A stretch of DNA of 64,000 nucleotides from Kosakonia sacchari SP1 (lineage in GTDB: Bacteria > Pseudomonadota > Gammaproteobacteria > Enterobacterales > Enterobacteriaceae), in NCBI RefSeq assembly GCF_000300455.3, contig NZ_CP007215.2, forward strand, positions 186,001 to 250,000. The letters are read 5' to 3'. A program made the translations under genes and the position numbers. Shown here one piece after another: positions 40,381-49,900 of this stretch. Below the pieces are notes generated by a model. It saw only the letters and a list, made by a program, of their open reading frames with translations, did not search any database and was not told the origin of the DNA. The stretch's first letter is position 1. Each line of letters opens with the position of its first letter.

Positions 40381-40652
40381 AGAATTTTCTTATTTTTGCG
40401 CGAACGAACGACCATATTAGCCACAGCAAAAGCGACATTTCAATCTGTAACAAATCGGGCTTTCGCGCAAAAAACCGGCAAAAAGCGAATAATTTTCAGA
40501 CTCACGATTTACCTTCTATGAAATGCTTCACAGATTTTAATAATCAGAGAATAAAACTGGTTTTTGGTTAAATAAAAGTTACGGACTGGATTTTCATGCT
40601 GAAATCGCCGAGCGGGCTGAAATATTCCATTTCCTTCAGCCCGATAGCATCT
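40381..40652. other. Gap between yhjE and yhjD with a hairpin
   Basis: AT-rich, no gene. CGGGCTGAA (40613-40621) pairs with TTCAGCCCG (40635-40643) just beyond the yhjD stop and is likely its terminator. The rest must carry the yhjE promoter; I cannot assign it. Confidence 0.6.
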
Positions 40653-41684
40653 TTAGTGGTGGGTTTTGTCCGGCATGCGCGGGTCACCTTTGTACTGCGC
40701 GGTAGCGATCCACGCCGCGCAAAACAGCGTCAGGCGAGCAAAGAAGTAGAAGAACGCCATCAACCCGAGCACCGAACCAAATGCCGCGCCGGAGGGGGAT
40801 TTCACCAGCGATGGCAGCGTCCAGGTCATGATCATTTTGATCACTTCAAACCCAATCGCGGCGATAAAGGTGCCGCGGATCAGCGCCTTCCTGCGCGGGC
40901 GGTGGCGCGGCAAACGCCAGAAGATCCAGAAGAAGAGCAGATAGTTCGCGAAAATCGAAATAGCCAGACCAATCAGCCGCCAGGCCGGTTTCAACCATTC
41001 GATGTAATCGAGGTGCAGCGCGTTAATAATCAACTGCTGCGCGGAGCCTGCGACCGACGTTATTGAAAGCGTCACGATCAGCGCGACTAACAGGCCAATG
41101 AGCGAAATGAAGTCGCGGAAATACTTTACCCAGATTTTCTCTTCATCCTGCGCGTTACGCTCCCAGACATCGCGCGACTGGGCGCGGATCGCCTCACGCA
41201 GGTTACCGGTCCAGTTCACGCCGGAATAGAGGGCGATAGCCAGCCCGACAATCCCTACCGTCGTGCGCTGCTGGACGGCAATATTGAGGGTATTTTGCAG
41301 TGTCGAAGCCATCGTCGGATCGCTCACGCTCATGAGTATTTTATTGAAGATGTCCTGCAACAGCGTCGGGTGCGAGGCGAGCACAAAACCAGCGGCGGCA
41401 AACGACACCATCATGATGGGTATCATCGACAGAAACGAGAAGTAGGTGATGGCCGCGCCAAACTGGTTACCCATGCGGTCGTTAAAACGTTCCGTCGCGC
41501 GGATCAGGTGCGCAACTACAGGCCAGCGCTGGATTTTTTGCACCATGTCGGTGAGTGATGCCAGCGTTGTACTGGCGGCTGTGGGGGCAGAATGTTTCTT
41601 TTCGGTGGGCTGCTCAGCCATCTTCCTGACGGGTTCGTAGTCGAGGTCTTGCGTCGGGCGTTTTTCATGATTTTCCGGCGTCAT
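40653..41684 (-). CDS. yhjD: YihY/BrkB-family inner-membrane protein YhjD
   Basis: Polytopic inner-membrane protein of the YihY/BrkB family. A charged cytoplasmic N-terminus of about 55 residues is followed by six or so helices, with conserved AITYFSFLSMIPIMMV near residue 78 and YSGVNWTGNLREAI near 155. In E. coli, mutations in yhjD let cells live with lipid IVA-type LPS precursors lacking Kdo, so it is suspected to help transport lipids; the native function is unsettled. 343 residues, close to E. coli. The terminator-like hairpin at 40613-40643 follows. Confidence 0.92.
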   Translation of the reverse strand: MTPENHEKRPTQDLDYEPVRKMAEQPTEKKHSAPTAASTTLASLTDMVQKIQRWPVVAHLIRATERFNDRMGNQFGAAITYFSFLSMIPIMMVSFAAAGFVLASHPTLLQDIFNKILMSVSDPTMASTLQNTLNIAVQQRTTVGIVGLAIALYSGVNWTGNLREAIRAQSRDVWERNAQDEEKIWVKYFRDFISLIGLLVALIVTLSITSVAGSAQQLIINALHLDYIEWLKPAWRLIGLAISIFANYLLFFWIFWRLPRHRPRRKALIRGTFIAAIGFEVIKMIMTWTLPSLVKSPSGAAFGSVLGLMAFFYFFARLTLFCAAWIATAQYKGDPRMPDKTHH

Positions 41685-41733
41685 CAGGTCTGTTTTCCTT
41701 CTCCTGAATGTGTTGTAACTGAAATTATAGCTG

Positions 41734-42636
41734 CTAGTGGTCGACGTAATCCTTCAGCACCGTCGCCAGCCACTCCATAAACAGATGCACACGGCGCGAT
41801 AAATTACGGCGGTGCGGGTAAATCAGCGAAACCGGCATCGGTTCCGCACGATATTGCGGCAGGATCTCCACCAGTTTCCCCATCCGCAGCGCGTCGCGTA
41901 CGCCCACGCGCGGAACCTGAATAATCCCTAATCCGGCCAGACAGGCAGCGTGGTATGTTTCGGTGCTGTTTACCGTCAGTATTCCACCCGTTTTCACCCA
42001 GTGTGTCTGCTTATCCTGCCAGACCTCAAAGCCCGGCGGGCGCGTACCAAGGTTAACGGCGTAATGCACCAGCGCGTGGGAGGATAAGTCGTCGAGCGTT
42101 TCGGGGTAGCCAAAACGCGCCAGATAATCGGGGCTGGCGCAGTTAATGACCGACAGCCGACCGAGCTGGCGGGCGATCAGGCCGGAATCTTTGAGCGTGC
42201 CGACGCGCACGACGCAGTCGAACCCTTCGCGAATAATATCCACCAACCTGTCGCTGCTGCTGAGCTCCAGTTCAATGCCGGGGTATTGTTGCAGGAAAGC
42301 GGGCAGGCGCGGGATCACCAGATTTTTCGCCACCCCGACCGGCATATCGACGCGCAAACGGCCGCTGATGCTCGAGGGATCATGCAGGAACATGCCGTCG
42401 AGCTCATCCATATTCGCCAGCAGATCTTTCGCCCGCTCGTAGTAAACCATGCCGTCCTGCGTGAGCTGGACGCGGCGCGTGGTGCGGTGCAACAACTGGG
42501 TGCCGAGGTGCGTCTCCAGCGCCTGGATCTGGCGCGATACGCTACCCTTAGGAAGCCCCATCGAGTCTGCCGCGCGGGAAAAACTCTCCAGTTCCGCCAC
42601 GCGGATAAACAGCTGCATTGCGTAAATTTTATCCAT
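41734..42636 (-). CDS. yhjC: LysR-family regulator YhjC
   Basis: DNA-binding transcription regulator. An N-terminal winged helix-turn-helix (residues about 5-60; RAADSMGLPKGSVSRQIQALE) precedes a LysR substrate-binding domain. From ATG 42636 (MDKIYAMQLF) the protein is 300 residues, as in E. coli YhjC; an upstream in-frame ATG would add 17 unlikely residues. It is divergent to the short-chain dehydrogenase at 42756, the usual arrangement for a LysR regulator and its target, and that gene is the first candidate target (inference). The effector is unknown. Confidence 0.9.
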   Translation of the reverse strand: MDKIYAMQLFIRVAELESFSRAADSMGLPKGSVSRQIQALETHLGTQLLHRTTRRVQLTQDGMVYYERAKDLLANMDELDGMFLHDPSSISGRLRVDMPVGVAKNLVIPRLPAFLQQYPGIELELSSSDRLVDIIREGFDCVVRVGTLKDSGLIARQLGRLSVINCASPDYLARFGYPETLDDLSSHALVHYAVNLGTRPPGFEVWQDKQTHWVKTGGILTVNSTETYHAACLAGLGIIQVPRVGVRDALRMGKLVEILPQYRAEPMPVSLIYPHRRNLSRRVHLFMEWLATVLKDYVDH

Positions 42637-42755
42637 CATCACGCTCGATTGTTGCCTGTAATGAAACAGTGAAGCGTAATTTAGCACCTTTATTGTTTAT
42701 TCGTCAGCTAATAAGCTTTTTCCACAGTCTCACATCAGCGAAAACGAGGTTTCTT

Positions 42756-43514
42756 ATGACACAACATATTGCTTTAGTGACGGGTGGCAGTCGCGGTTTG
42801 GGTAAGAACGCGGCGCTGAAGCTAGCGGCGAAGGGAACGGGGATTATCCTGACCTACAACAATAACGCCGAAGAAGCGCAGAATGTAGTGCGTGAAATTG
42901 AACAAAAAGGCGTGAAAGCGGTGGCATTGCAGCTTAACGTCGGCGATATCACCGGGTTTGATGCTTTTGTGCGTAATGTGCAGGAACAGTTGAAATCGTT
43001 GTGGCAACGCGAGACATTTGATTATTTATTGAACAATGCTGGCGTCGGTATCAGCGCAACTTTCGCTGATACCAGCGAAGAGCAATTCGACCAGATGGTG
43101 AACATCCACTTTAAAGGACCATTCTTTCTGACGCAGCTGCTGTTGCCGCTGATTAAAGAGGGCGGGCGCATTCTGAATGTTTCGACTGGCTTAACGCGTT
43201 TCTGCCAGCCGGGTCGCGCCAGCTATGCCGCAGTAAAAGGGGCGATGGAAGTGTTGACCCGCTATCAGGCGAAAGAGCTGGGCGAGCGCGGTATTTCCGT
43301 CAACATCATCGCGCCGGGCGCGATTGCCACCGATTTCAGCGGCGGCGTGGTGCGGGATAATGAGCAGGTTCACCAGTACATTGCCTCGCAAACCGCGCTG
43401 GGCCGCGTCGGACAGCCCGACGATATCGGCGATGCGATTGCCGCATTGCTGAGCGATGATTTGGCATGGATGACGGCGCAACGCGTGGAAGTGTCGGGCG
43501 GGATGTTCCTGTAA
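42756..43514 (+). CDS. Short-chain dehydrogenase/reductase
   Basis: Classical SDR of 252 residues, probably NADP(H)- or NAD(H)-dependent. The cofactor loop TGGSRGLG is at 9-16, NNAG at 93-96, and the catalytic serine S143, Y157 and K161 (SYAAVK) are all present, so it should be active. The substrate cannot be read from the sequence. The start at 42756 follows a short purine run (GAGG); a long upstream extension in the frame is rejected because it runs into the regulator. It is divergent to yhjC over 119 bases and replaces genes (yhjA, yhjB) found in this interval in E. coli K-12. A hairpin terminator follows. Confidence 0.88.
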   Translation: MTQHIALVTGGSRGLGKNAALKLAAKGTGIILTYNNNAEEAQNVVREIEQKGVKAVALQLNVGDITGFDAFVRNVQEQLKSLWQRETFDYLLNNAGVGISATFADTSEEQFDQMVNIHFKGPFFLTQLLLPLIKEGGRILNVSTGLTRFCQPGRASYAAVKGAMEVLTRYQAKELGERGISVNIIAPGAIATDFSGGVVRDNEQVHQYIASQTALGRVGQPDDIGDAIAALLSDDLAWMTAQRVEVSGGMFL

Positions 43515-43521
43515 AACCGGT

Positions 43522-43551
43522 CACGCCCGGCAGTTTTCGCTACCGGGCGTG
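43522..43551. terminator. Bidirectional terminator, SDR / BOF gene
   Basis: CACGCCCGG (43522-43530) and CCGGGCGTG (43543-43551) form a perfect 9-bp stem with a 12-base loop between convergent genes. Confidence 0.75.
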
Positions 43552-43556
43552 CAGCG

Positions 43557-43955
43557 TTACTGTTTCTGGAAATGCGTTATCCGGACACGCACCGGTTGCT
43601 GTTTTTTATCCAGCGAGCCGCTGATGCCGATCAGTTCATCCGGCGACACGGATTTACCATCAAATATCGCCGCGGGAATATAGACCTGAACCTGATCGGT
43701 TTTGTCGCGGAACAGGTAAAGATCACCGCTCTCTTTTTCAACCAGGTTACCGCGCAGCGAGACGGACGCGCCATCGTGCAGGGCTTTTGCCTGTTTGACG
43801 GTCATGGTGCGCGCATCTTCCATGCCGCGATAGCCGTCATCCATTTTATGCGGCGGTGGCGGCGCTTTGTCCGCTTTCAGACCGGGGGCATCTTCTGCGA
43901 ATGCCGTCATGGAGAACAGCGCCACCAGACTGGCGGCGAGCACAATTTTCTTCAT
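43557..43955 (-). CDS. YdeI/YgiW-type BOF (OB-fold) periplasmic protein
   Basis: Small secreted protein of the bacterial OB-fold family, related to E. coli YdeI (OmdA) and YgiW, which are linked to stress and antimicrobial peptide tolerance. A signal peptide ends near AFA/EDAP, then a proline stretch ([14 protein letters not shown]) and the OB-fold core (VSLRGNLVE... DLYLFRDK... [10 protein letters not shown]... GSLDK). The ATG at 43955 has AGGAGAGG just upstream; a longer upstream reading is rejected. 132 residues. The closest relative I recognise is YdeI rather than YgiW. It appears to stand alone between terminators. Confidence 0.87.
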   Translation of the reverse strand: MKKIVLAASLVALFSMTAFAEDAPGLKADKAPPPPHKMDDGYRGMEDARTMTVKQAKALHDGASVSLRGNLVEKESGDLYLFRDKTDQVQVYIPAAIFDGKSVSPDELIGISGSLDKKQQPVRVRITHFQKQ

Positions 43956-44023
43956 AACCTCTCCTGAATATTGCCAGAACACGTCCTTAAGCCTGGCAGA
44001 GCATAGCGAAGTATGCTGACGAA

Positions 44024-44560
44024 TTATCGTTTTTCGTCATATTCGTGGCGCAGTAAGCCAAACAGCCAGTCGTTATGCCAGCGTCCTCCCAGCCAGTAGG
44101 ACTCGCGCAATTCGCCTTCGAGGATAAATCCTGTTTTTTCCAGCAAGTGTCGGGATGCGTGATTTCCCGCCGTTACGGTGGCGGTGAGTTTACGAATGCC
44201 GCCTTCGCTGAAGGCGTAATCACACAGCGCGTTTAGCGACTCCTGGCCATAGCCTTTGCCCTGCGCAGCAGGTGCGAACAGGAAGCCGACTTCGGCGCAA
44301 TCATCCTCGCGGTGAATATAACCGGTTACGCCCAGCGGTTCGTTTGTCGCCGTGTCGCGTACCAGCAGGCAGAGCCAGTGTCGGCTGCCGGGGGACCAGG
44401 GAGCAAGCCGGGCGTCGAATGCTTCACGGATCTCCTGTTCACTGCGGGCATCGGCAACGTAGCGCATCACATCAGGGTGTTGTTGTAGCGCAAGAAAGAA
44501 TGGCCATGTCTCTTCTGTTATTGGCGAGCAGGTCAGTCTTGGGGTAAAAAGTATTAACAC
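44024..44560 (-). CDS. GNAT-family N-acetyltransferase (RimJ/RimL type)
   Basis: Cytosolic acetyl-CoA-dependent acetyltransferase of the RimJ/RimL-like group. The strand opening [14 protein letters not shown] is typical, followed by [20 protein letters not shown] with the acetyl-CoA pyrophosphate loop and the [13 protein letters not shown] motif near the end. Substrate unknown (protein N-termini, amino acids or antibiotics are all possible in this family). I prefer the GTG at 44560, which has AGGAGA 9 bases upstream and gives the normal family N-terminus (178 residues); an ATG at 44623 adds 21 lysine-rich residues without a good ribosome site. Divergent from the STY4199-like gene. Confidence 0.75.
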   Translation of the reverse strand: MLILFTPRLTCSPITEETWPFFLALQQHPDVMRYVADARSEQEIREAFDARLAPWSPGSRHWLCLLVRDTATNEPLGVTGYIHREDDCAEVGFLFAPAAQGKGYGQESLNALCDYAFSEGGIRKLTATVTAGNHASRHLLEKTGFILEGELRESYWLGGRWHNDWLFGLLRHEYDEKR

Positions 44561-44717
44561 AGTGAATATCTCCTGCTGTTTTTTTTTCGGCTTGAAACCA
44601 CTATCACTGATAATAATCGTCAACTGAGCTATCTTTTACCTACTCATAAATAAAGAAAAAATTAAGCGCTCAGGTTGGCCAGTTAATTGTTTCTTCAGTT
44701 GTACTTAAAGGAAAATA

Positions 44718-46307
44718 ATGACTCTTTCTGCCCCATTGAATACGGGTGAACAGTTTGAAAAATGCATTGCTATTATTCGCGAGGCGTCTGTTGAAATCTT
44801 ATTGCTGCTGAATGTGCATTTTGATGAAGGTAAAGACCCGCGCTGGTTTTTGGAACAACTGGATGTTGCGCGCCTGAGTTTGGGTGGCTGGGGCGCGGTG
44901 GCTAAACGACTCAAACTCAACGATGCGGAATTAACACAGTTCACTTTACAGCTGCGTCACTTGCAGCAGCTCGTTCCGCGATATGAGAGCGGGCAGAATG
45001 TGACGGAAAATCAGCTTATTGCGGCGCTGCGATTTATCAGCGCGCTGGAAAACCTGCGTAATAAGCAGAAGTTGCTGAGCTACAACACCGCTTTGCCATC
45101 GGATGATGCGCAGCAGCGGCAAGGGCTTCAGCAGCTACGCGCTATGGAAACGATGATTAAATCGCTGGTGATGCAGGTGTGGCCGGATAGCGAAAAGCTG
45201 CGTAATCACCTGAAAACACAGTTTGGTGCCGATCGTGTGCGGCGCTGGTTACGGCTTGGCGATCACAATGATGTACTGAGCGGCATGCGGTTTAGCGAGC
45301 TGGCGCTGTTGCTGATAGATAAAAAAGAGTTTAGCCAGCGTTATGCCCGGCTGTTTAATGACGCCGCGGAACTGAACCTGCTAGTGGAACCGCGTAAAAC
45401 GCTGCAAACCTTTCTGGATGACATTCGCCAGATGCGTGCAAGCGTGGTGTCAGGACAGCCACTCACCTCTAATCAGCTGCTCTTATTGAACAGCTATTAT
45501 CCGCAAATTACCGGACCGGTTCAGCGCGCGTTCGACGAGGGGCGCACGCAGACCAATCCCGCTGAAATATTGCGTGAGTCCGGCGGGGATTTAGACGCTT
45601 ACTGGGAGCAGACGCGGAAAAAAGACCGCGCTGCCGGAGGTGATGCGATGCCGATGCGTGACAGTATTGATAAACCTGCAAAACGGTCGGTGCGTAGCCG
45701 CGAAGAGCGCGACCAGATGCTCTCTGGCGTGCTGTGGAGCGCGGTCGGCGTGATGGTGTTGCTGATGGTGATTGGCGCCTTCTGGATGTTTACCAGCGGG
45801 ATGTCTGGACCGGTGGCGCGCCAGGCCCGGGTTACCGTGCCGATTGCCGAGGATCGCGAACGCCCCTCACCGAAAGAGGAACTCAGCCGCCTGGGGCTGC
45901 CGCGCGACGAAAATAACTTCCGCGCGGCGATTGATCGCAATGATACGCGCGTGGTGTCGCTGTTTTTACGCACCGGGATGAACTGGAAACTCTCCTGGAC
46001 GGAAAACGCGGTGATAGCGGATTACAACGATGTGCTGGATCTGCTATTGCGATATCGCCTGCAAATGGATGAGAACCGCCCTTGCCGCCGTTTTATCGCG
46101 ACGCTGACGCATGAAATGGCGGTGAACAACAAAAAGCTGACCTCGATTACGCGCGATTATTTACGCGCGTTTTGTACCGTTAAGCCGGTGGTCGATCGCC
46201 AGCGGTATGAGATGGAGCAAGCGCAGTTACGTTTCGAGGCCGATCCGTCGGATGAAAATCGCAAGTGGTCGGATATTCAGACCGCGATTTATGATGTGAT
46301 TGATTAA
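44718..46307 (+). CDS. STY4199-family membrane protein (HEPN-associated)
   Basis: Protein of uncertain role that databases name STY4199 family, HEPN domain-containing (from memory). Residues 1-300 are helical and charged, a single membrane helix spans about 336-358, and the remaining 170 residues should lie on the other side. A stretch near 399-425 (AAIDRNDTRVVSLFLRTG) looks like a degenerate ankyrin repeat. An Rx6H spacing (R458, H465), the pattern of HEPN ribonuclease sites, is present but may be chance. AAGGAAA precedes the ATG at 44718. 529 residues. It ends at a strong bidirectional hairpin. Confidence 0.75.
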   Translation: MTLSAPLNTGEQFEKCIAIIREASVEILLLLNVHFDEGKDPRWFLEQLDVARLSLGGWGAVAKRLKLNDAELTQFTLQLRHLQQLVPRYESGQNVTENQLIAALRFISALENLRNKQKLLSYNTALPSDDAQQRQGLQQLRAMETMIKSLVMQVWPDSEKLRNHLKTQFGADRVRRWLRLGDHNDVLSGMRFSELALLLIDKKEFSQRYARLFNDAAELNLLVEPRKTLQTFLDDIRQMRASVVSGQPLTSNQLLLLNSYYPQITGPVQRAFDEGRTQTNPAEILRESGGDLDAYWEQTRKKDRAAGGDAMPMRDSIDKPAKRSVRSREERDQMLSGVLWSAVGVMVLLMVIGAFWMFTSGMSGPVARQARVTVPIAEDRERPSPKEELSRLGLPRDENNFRAAIDRNDTRVVSLFLRTGMNWKLSWTENAVIADYNDVLDLLLRYRLQMDENRPCRRFIATLTHEMAVNNKKLTSITRDYLRAFCTVKPVVDRQRYEMEQAQLRFEADPSDENRKWSDIQTAIYDVID

Positions 46308-46344
46308 TTTCCCCAGGCGCATGCTTTCGCGTTGCGAACAGCAA

Positions 46345-46380
46345 ATGGGCGCATCCTGGCACTTAGCAGGATGCGCCCAT
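46345..46380. terminator. Bidirectional terminator before treF
   Basis: ATGGGCGCATCCTG (46345-46358) and CAGGATGCGCCCAT (46367-46380) form a perfect 14-bp stem with an 8-base loop, between convergent genes. No T-run. Confidence 0.8.
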
Positions 46381-46419
46381 ACAGCCAATCAAAGGATAAT
46401 CTGCGGTTGTCGCGCCAGC

Positions 46420-48069
46420 CTACGGTTCGCCGTACAAACCGATAAGGCGGCGCACCACACCGTTCGTCCAACCGAAACCATCCTGTAACGGGTATTCACC
46501 CCCGCCACCTTCTCGCGGCGTACTGCTGGCGATGTGGTACTTCTCAATCAGCTTGTGATGCTGCTGATAGTAGTGATTTACCGTCTGCAACCAGCTATGG
46601 GCGATCTCATTGCCCAGCGAGTCGTTACCGTACATTTTGAAGCCCTGAATCGCCATCCATTGCAGCGGTGCCCAGCCGTTGGGTTTATCCCACTGTTCGC
46701 TGGTTTCGTACTCGGTTGCCAGAATACCGCCAGGCGTGAGCAGGCGTGCTTTTACGGCGTCCGCCAGACGTTCTGCCTGCTCATGGGTCGCCATACCCAC
46801 ATACAGCGGGACAATACTGGCCGCAGAAAACAGCGCCATCTGCTCACGCCGCCAGTCGTAGTCGCGATAGCAGCCATTCTCGTCATCCCACAGATAGCGG
46901 TTCACCGCCGCGCGGCGATCGCTCGCTTTCTGGCGGAACAGCGCTTCACGTTCTCTGTCGCCTTTCAGCCCGGAAATATTGGCAATCGCGCTTTCCAGTT
47001 TGAACAGAAACGCGTTCAAATCAATCGGGATAAACTGCGTGGTGCGAATGCTCGCCAGCCGTTGCGCATCGCGCAGCCAGCGCGAGGAGTAGTCCCAGCC
47101 GGAAGCCGCGCCCGCGCGCAAATCGCGATAGACTTCACTTGCCGGTCGCCCGGAATGACGTGCGGTTTCAACGTCCTCAAGCCAGGATTCGTCGCGCGGC
47201 GTGTCGCGATCGTCCCAGTAACGGTTGAGCAGCGAACCGTCCGGCATACGCACCGCGTGGCGGTACGCCTGGTTCAGCGCCAGCGATTCCGCGCCATCCA
47301 TCCAGAACGCGTACTCCATTAACAGATGATCAAGGTAGCGCCGCGCACCGCGTACACCGTCCTCTTCAAACAGCTCGACCATCAGTGCGAAAACCGGCGG
47401 CTGCGAGCGGCTCAGGTAGTACGTGCGGTTGCCGTTCGGAATATGGCCGTAACGCTCAATCATCCACGCGAAGTTATCCGCCATACAGCGCAGCAAATCA
47501 TCGCGACCGCTCTCTGCAAGGCCAAGCATGGTGAAATAGGAGTCCCAGTAGTAGGTCTCGCGGAATCGCCCACCGGGCACAATGTAAGCCTGCGGCAGCG
47601 CCAGCAGAGAAGACCACGGAATGTGATCCTGCGGCTCGCGGGTGAGTATCGGCCACAACTGGTCGATATGCTCTTTTAACGAGTTCTCCGGGTTGGAGAC
47701 ATACGCTTTGGAATAGTCCTCCGGCATCCAGAAATGCGCTTTCACGAATTGGCGCAGATCGAACTCCGGTTTACGTTTGATTTTGCGATAGCGAATCAGA
47801 ATATCGAGCGGATCCATTTTCGGCGCGCAGTCGGGAAAGGTTTTGCTGTCGGCAAAAATGCGCGACGACTGCACGTGTTCAAACAGTTCAAGGTAACGAT
47901 CGGCAGGGGTTAACGCGTCGGACGCCGGTAACCCTTCGATCATTTCCGGCTCCGGCTCCGCCTCGATCATTTCATCCAGTTTTAACTCGCACGGATCGGT
48001 TTCGTAGACGATCTCTTCCTCAATCACGAATTCGACGGATTCTGCGCTTTGTAGTTTCTGGTTGAACAT
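46420..48069 (-). CDS. treF: Cytoplasmic trehalase TreF
   Basis: GH37 enzyme splitting trehalose into two glucose in the cytosol, used for energy and for clearing trehalose after osmotic stress. Both family signatures are visible: [14 protein letters not shown] near residue 166 and [13 protein letters not shown] near 450. There is no signal peptide, but an acidic N-terminal tail of about 50 residues as in E. coli TreF, whose length (549) is identical. Upstream is a strong CRP-like site. In E. coli the gene is osmotically induced and sigmaS-dependent; no such promoter could be fixed here. Confidence 0.96.
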   Translation of the reverse strand: MFNQKLQSAESVEFVIEEEIVYETDPCELKLDEMIEAEPEPEMIEGLPASDALTPADRYLELFEHVQSSRIFADSKTFPDCAPKMDPLDILIRYRKIKRKPEFDLRQFVKAHFWMPEDYSKAYVSNPENSLKEHIDQLWPILTREPQDHIPWSSLLALPQAYIVPGGRFRETYYWDSYFTMLGLAESGRDDLLRCMADNFAWMIERYGHIPNGNRTYYLSRSQPPVFALMVELFEEDGVRGARRYLDHLLMEYAFWMDGAESLALNQAYRHAVRMPDGSLLNRYWDDRDTPRDESWLEDVETARHSGRPASEVYRDLRAGAASGWDYSSRWLRDAQRLASIRTTQFIPIDLNAFLFKLESAIANISGLKGDREREALFRQKASDRRAAVNRYLWDDENGCYRDYDWRREQMALFSAASIVPLYVGMATHEQAERLADAVKARLLTPGGILATEYETSEQWDKPNGWAPLQWMAIQGFKMYGNDSLGNEIAHSWLQTVNHYYQQHHKLIEKYHIASSTPREGGGGEYPLQDGFGWTNGVVRRLIGLYGEP

Positions 48070-48163
48070 AAGGATTATGGCCTCCGGATGTCGTCGTAAA
48101 AAATTACGGGTGTTGCCCGGCTATCTATTAAGCGTAGACATTCGCTTCGATCCGTGAAGGACG

Positions 48164-48185
48164 AAGTGTGCGGTTGATCACACTT
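48164..48185. promoter_or_regulatory. Strong CRP-like site upstream of treF
   Basis: The 22 bases have perfect inverted arms AAGTGTG (48164-48170) and CACACTT (48179-48185) and fit TGTGA-N6-TCACA with one change (TGTGC). It is about 95-116 bases before treF and could serve treF, the divergent GNAT gene or both. Confidence 0.6.
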
Positions 48186-48212
48186 TAGCGTAGTAAGAAA
48201 TAAACGCTAAAG
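48183..48212. repeat. Inverted repeat beside the CRP-like site
   Basis: CTTTAGCGT (48183-48191) and ACGCTAAAG (48204-48212) form a perfect 9-bp inverted repeat around a 12-base spacer, directly abutting the CRP-like site. It could be an operator or, if transcribed, a leader hairpin. Confidence 0.45.
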
Positions 48213-48358
48213 CCCACAACCTACTGATTAATAGTGTATAAAACGTACTGAAGCTCATTTAACGCAGCGGCGAAATTAGGAGCATTCGTTTTGCAACGAT
48301 TTGTGAATAATCGCCCGCATAACCTAATCATGGGGTGTAGCCGGTCAGTATCCCCGCA

Positions 48359-48784
48359 ATGACTGAGGAAAAGCCTTTGCAGCTCGTCTCTATTACGTTA
48401 GAGCAATGTCTCGATATCCGCCATACGGTACTGTGGCCGCATCTCGCCCGCAATGCTTCGCGCGTAGAAGGCGATGAAGACGCTTGGCATTTTGGTGTGG
48501 CTGAAGACGGGAAAATCGTCAGCTGCTTATCGGTTTTTATGCTTGATGAACGGCGGTGCCAAATTCGTAAATTCGCCACCTTACAAACGCATCAGCAGCA
48601 AGGTTATGGCCGCTTTCTGTTGCAGAGCGTGCTGGAAAAGTTAGTCCGGGCGGGCGTTGATTTTGTGCAACTGGATGCCAGAACGTCGGCGGCGGCATTT
48701 TATGCGCGCTTTGGCTTTATGGCGCAAGGCGAGCCGTTTTATAAACAAGAAGTGCTGTACATTCGTATGTCGCGCACGGTGTAA
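48359..48784 (+). CDS. GNAT-family N-acetyltransferase
   Basis: Small acetyl-CoA-dependent acetyltransferase (141 residues) with the GNAT core: LSVFMLDERRCQIRKFAT strand pair, the acetyl-CoA loop QQQGYGRFLL near residue 83 and LDARTSAAAFYARFGF before the end. It resembles ElaA-like and other small GNAT proteins; substrate unknown. The ATG at 48359 has no good ribosome site, while a TTG at 48377 has GAGGA 7 bases upstream, so the true start may be six codons further in. Divergent from treF across a 289-base region with the CRP-like site. A hairpin separates it from aguA. Confidence 0.82.
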   Translation: MTEEKPLQLVSITLEQCLDIRHTVLWPHLARNASRVEGDEDAWHFGVAEDGKIVSCLSVFMLDERRCQIRKFATLQTHQQQGYGRFLLQSVLEKLVRAGVDFVQLDARTSAAAFYARFGFMAQGEPFYKQEVLYIRMSRTV

Positions 48785-48785
48785 A

Positions 48786-48809
48786 ACCCGGCGACGAACG
48801 CCGCCGGGT
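48786..48809. terminator. Terminator between GNAT gene and aguA
   Basis: ACCCGGCG (48786-48793) and CGCCGGGT (48802-48809) form a perfect 8-bp stem between convergent genes. Confidence 0.7.
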
Positions 48810-48814
48810 AATGA

Positions 48815-49897
48815 TTAACGCGGGATTTGCTGCGTAATGCAGTGGATGTTGCCACCGCCGAGCAAAATCTCACGCGCCGGAACGCCAGTGATAACGAAAT
48901 CCGGGAACATCTCTTCGAACAACGCCTGCGCCGCGCCATCGGTCGCCGGATCCAGCAGCGGGTAAATAATCTGCTGGTTACTGACCAGATAGTTAACGTA
49001 GGAACCTGCCAGGCGGTTGCCTTCGTGGCGCTCAATCGCCGTGCCTTTTTCGACATCGCGGGTCTCTTCGGCGCTGGCGAACAGCGGCAGCGGCGACGGC
49101 ACTTTCCACACTTTCAGCGTGCGCCCTTGCGCATCTTTAGTGTTTTCGAGCACCTCAAGTGCGGCAACGGAGTGCGCGTACTGCGGATCGTTCTGGTCGT
49201 CAGTCCAGTGCAGGGCGACTTCGCCAGGACGGACAAAGCAGCACATATTGTCGATATGACCGTCGGTTTCGTCATTGAACACGCCTTCCGGCAACCAGAT
49301 AATCTGCGTCACACCCAAATAATCGCGCAGTTGCTGCTCGATCTGCGCTTTGCTCAGATGCGGGTTGCGGTTCGGGTTCAGCAAACATTCCGCGGTGGTC
49401 AGCAACGTGCCTTCGCCATCAACGTGAATGGAACCGCCTTCCAGCACCAAATCGGTGTGATAGCACGGCATCTGGTGATACGCCGCAACCTGTCCTGCGA
49501 CCTGTTGATCGCGATCCCAGCTTGCATACAAGCCGCCATTCAGCCCGCCCCAGGCGTTAAATGTCCAGCTAATACCACGCTTTTCACCGGCGTTATTGAC
49601 CACCACGGTCGGGCCCGTATCGCGCATCCAGGCATCGTCGCTTTCCATTTCTACCAGCGTCACTTCCGCTGGCATAGTGGCACGCGCTTTGGCCATTTCG
49701 GCGGCAGGTACACCCATGATCACCGGCGTGTTGCGTGAAATCGCTTTGGCGACCGCAGAAAACGCCTGCTGCGCCGGCGCGGCGTCGGCACGCCAGTTAT
49801 CGGTGCGGTAAGGCCAAATCATCCACACCGCCTGATGCGGCGCCCATTCTGCCGGCATGGAGAATCCATCTTTTGTCGGCGTGGTTAGCTGTGACAT
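48815..49897 (-). CDS. aguA: Agmatine deiminase AguA
   Basis: Cytosolic enzyme of the peptidyl-arginine-deiminase-like fold that hydrolyses agmatine to N-carbamoylputrescine and ammonia, the first half of an arginine-to-putrescine route. Visible motifs are [12 protein letters not shown] near residue 20, [11 protein letters not shown] near 87, [12 protein letters not shown] near 152, [10 protein letters not shown] near 208 and the active-site GGGNIHC with C353 near the end. About 360 residues, a normal length. It starts 3 bases after aguB and is translated as the second gene of an aguB-aguA pair. The E. coli K-12 chromosome lacks this gene at the locus. Confidence 0.94.
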   Translation of the reverse strand: MSQLTTPTKDGFSMPAEWAPHQAVWMIWPYRTDNWRADAAPAQQAFSAVAKAISRNTPVIMGVPAAEMAKARATMPAEVTLVEMESDDAWMRDTGPTVVVNNAGEKRGISWTFNAWGGLNGGLYASWDRDQQVAGQVAAYHQMPCYHTDLVLEGGSIHVDGEGTLLTTAECLLNPNRNPHLSKAQIEQQLRDYLGVTQIIWLPEGVFNDETDGHIDNMCCFVRPGEVALHWTDDQNDPQYAHSVAALEVLENTKDAQGRTLKVWKVPSPLPLFASAEETRDVEKGTAIERHEGNRLAGSYVNYLVSNQQIIYPLLDPATDGAAQALFEEMFPDFVITGVPAREILLGGGNIHCITQQIPR

Positions 49898-49900
49898 CGC

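Noticed and set aside
48827..49738. 303-codon plus-strand reading frame
   Set aside because: Antisense shadow of aguA, whose motifs are complete on the other strand.
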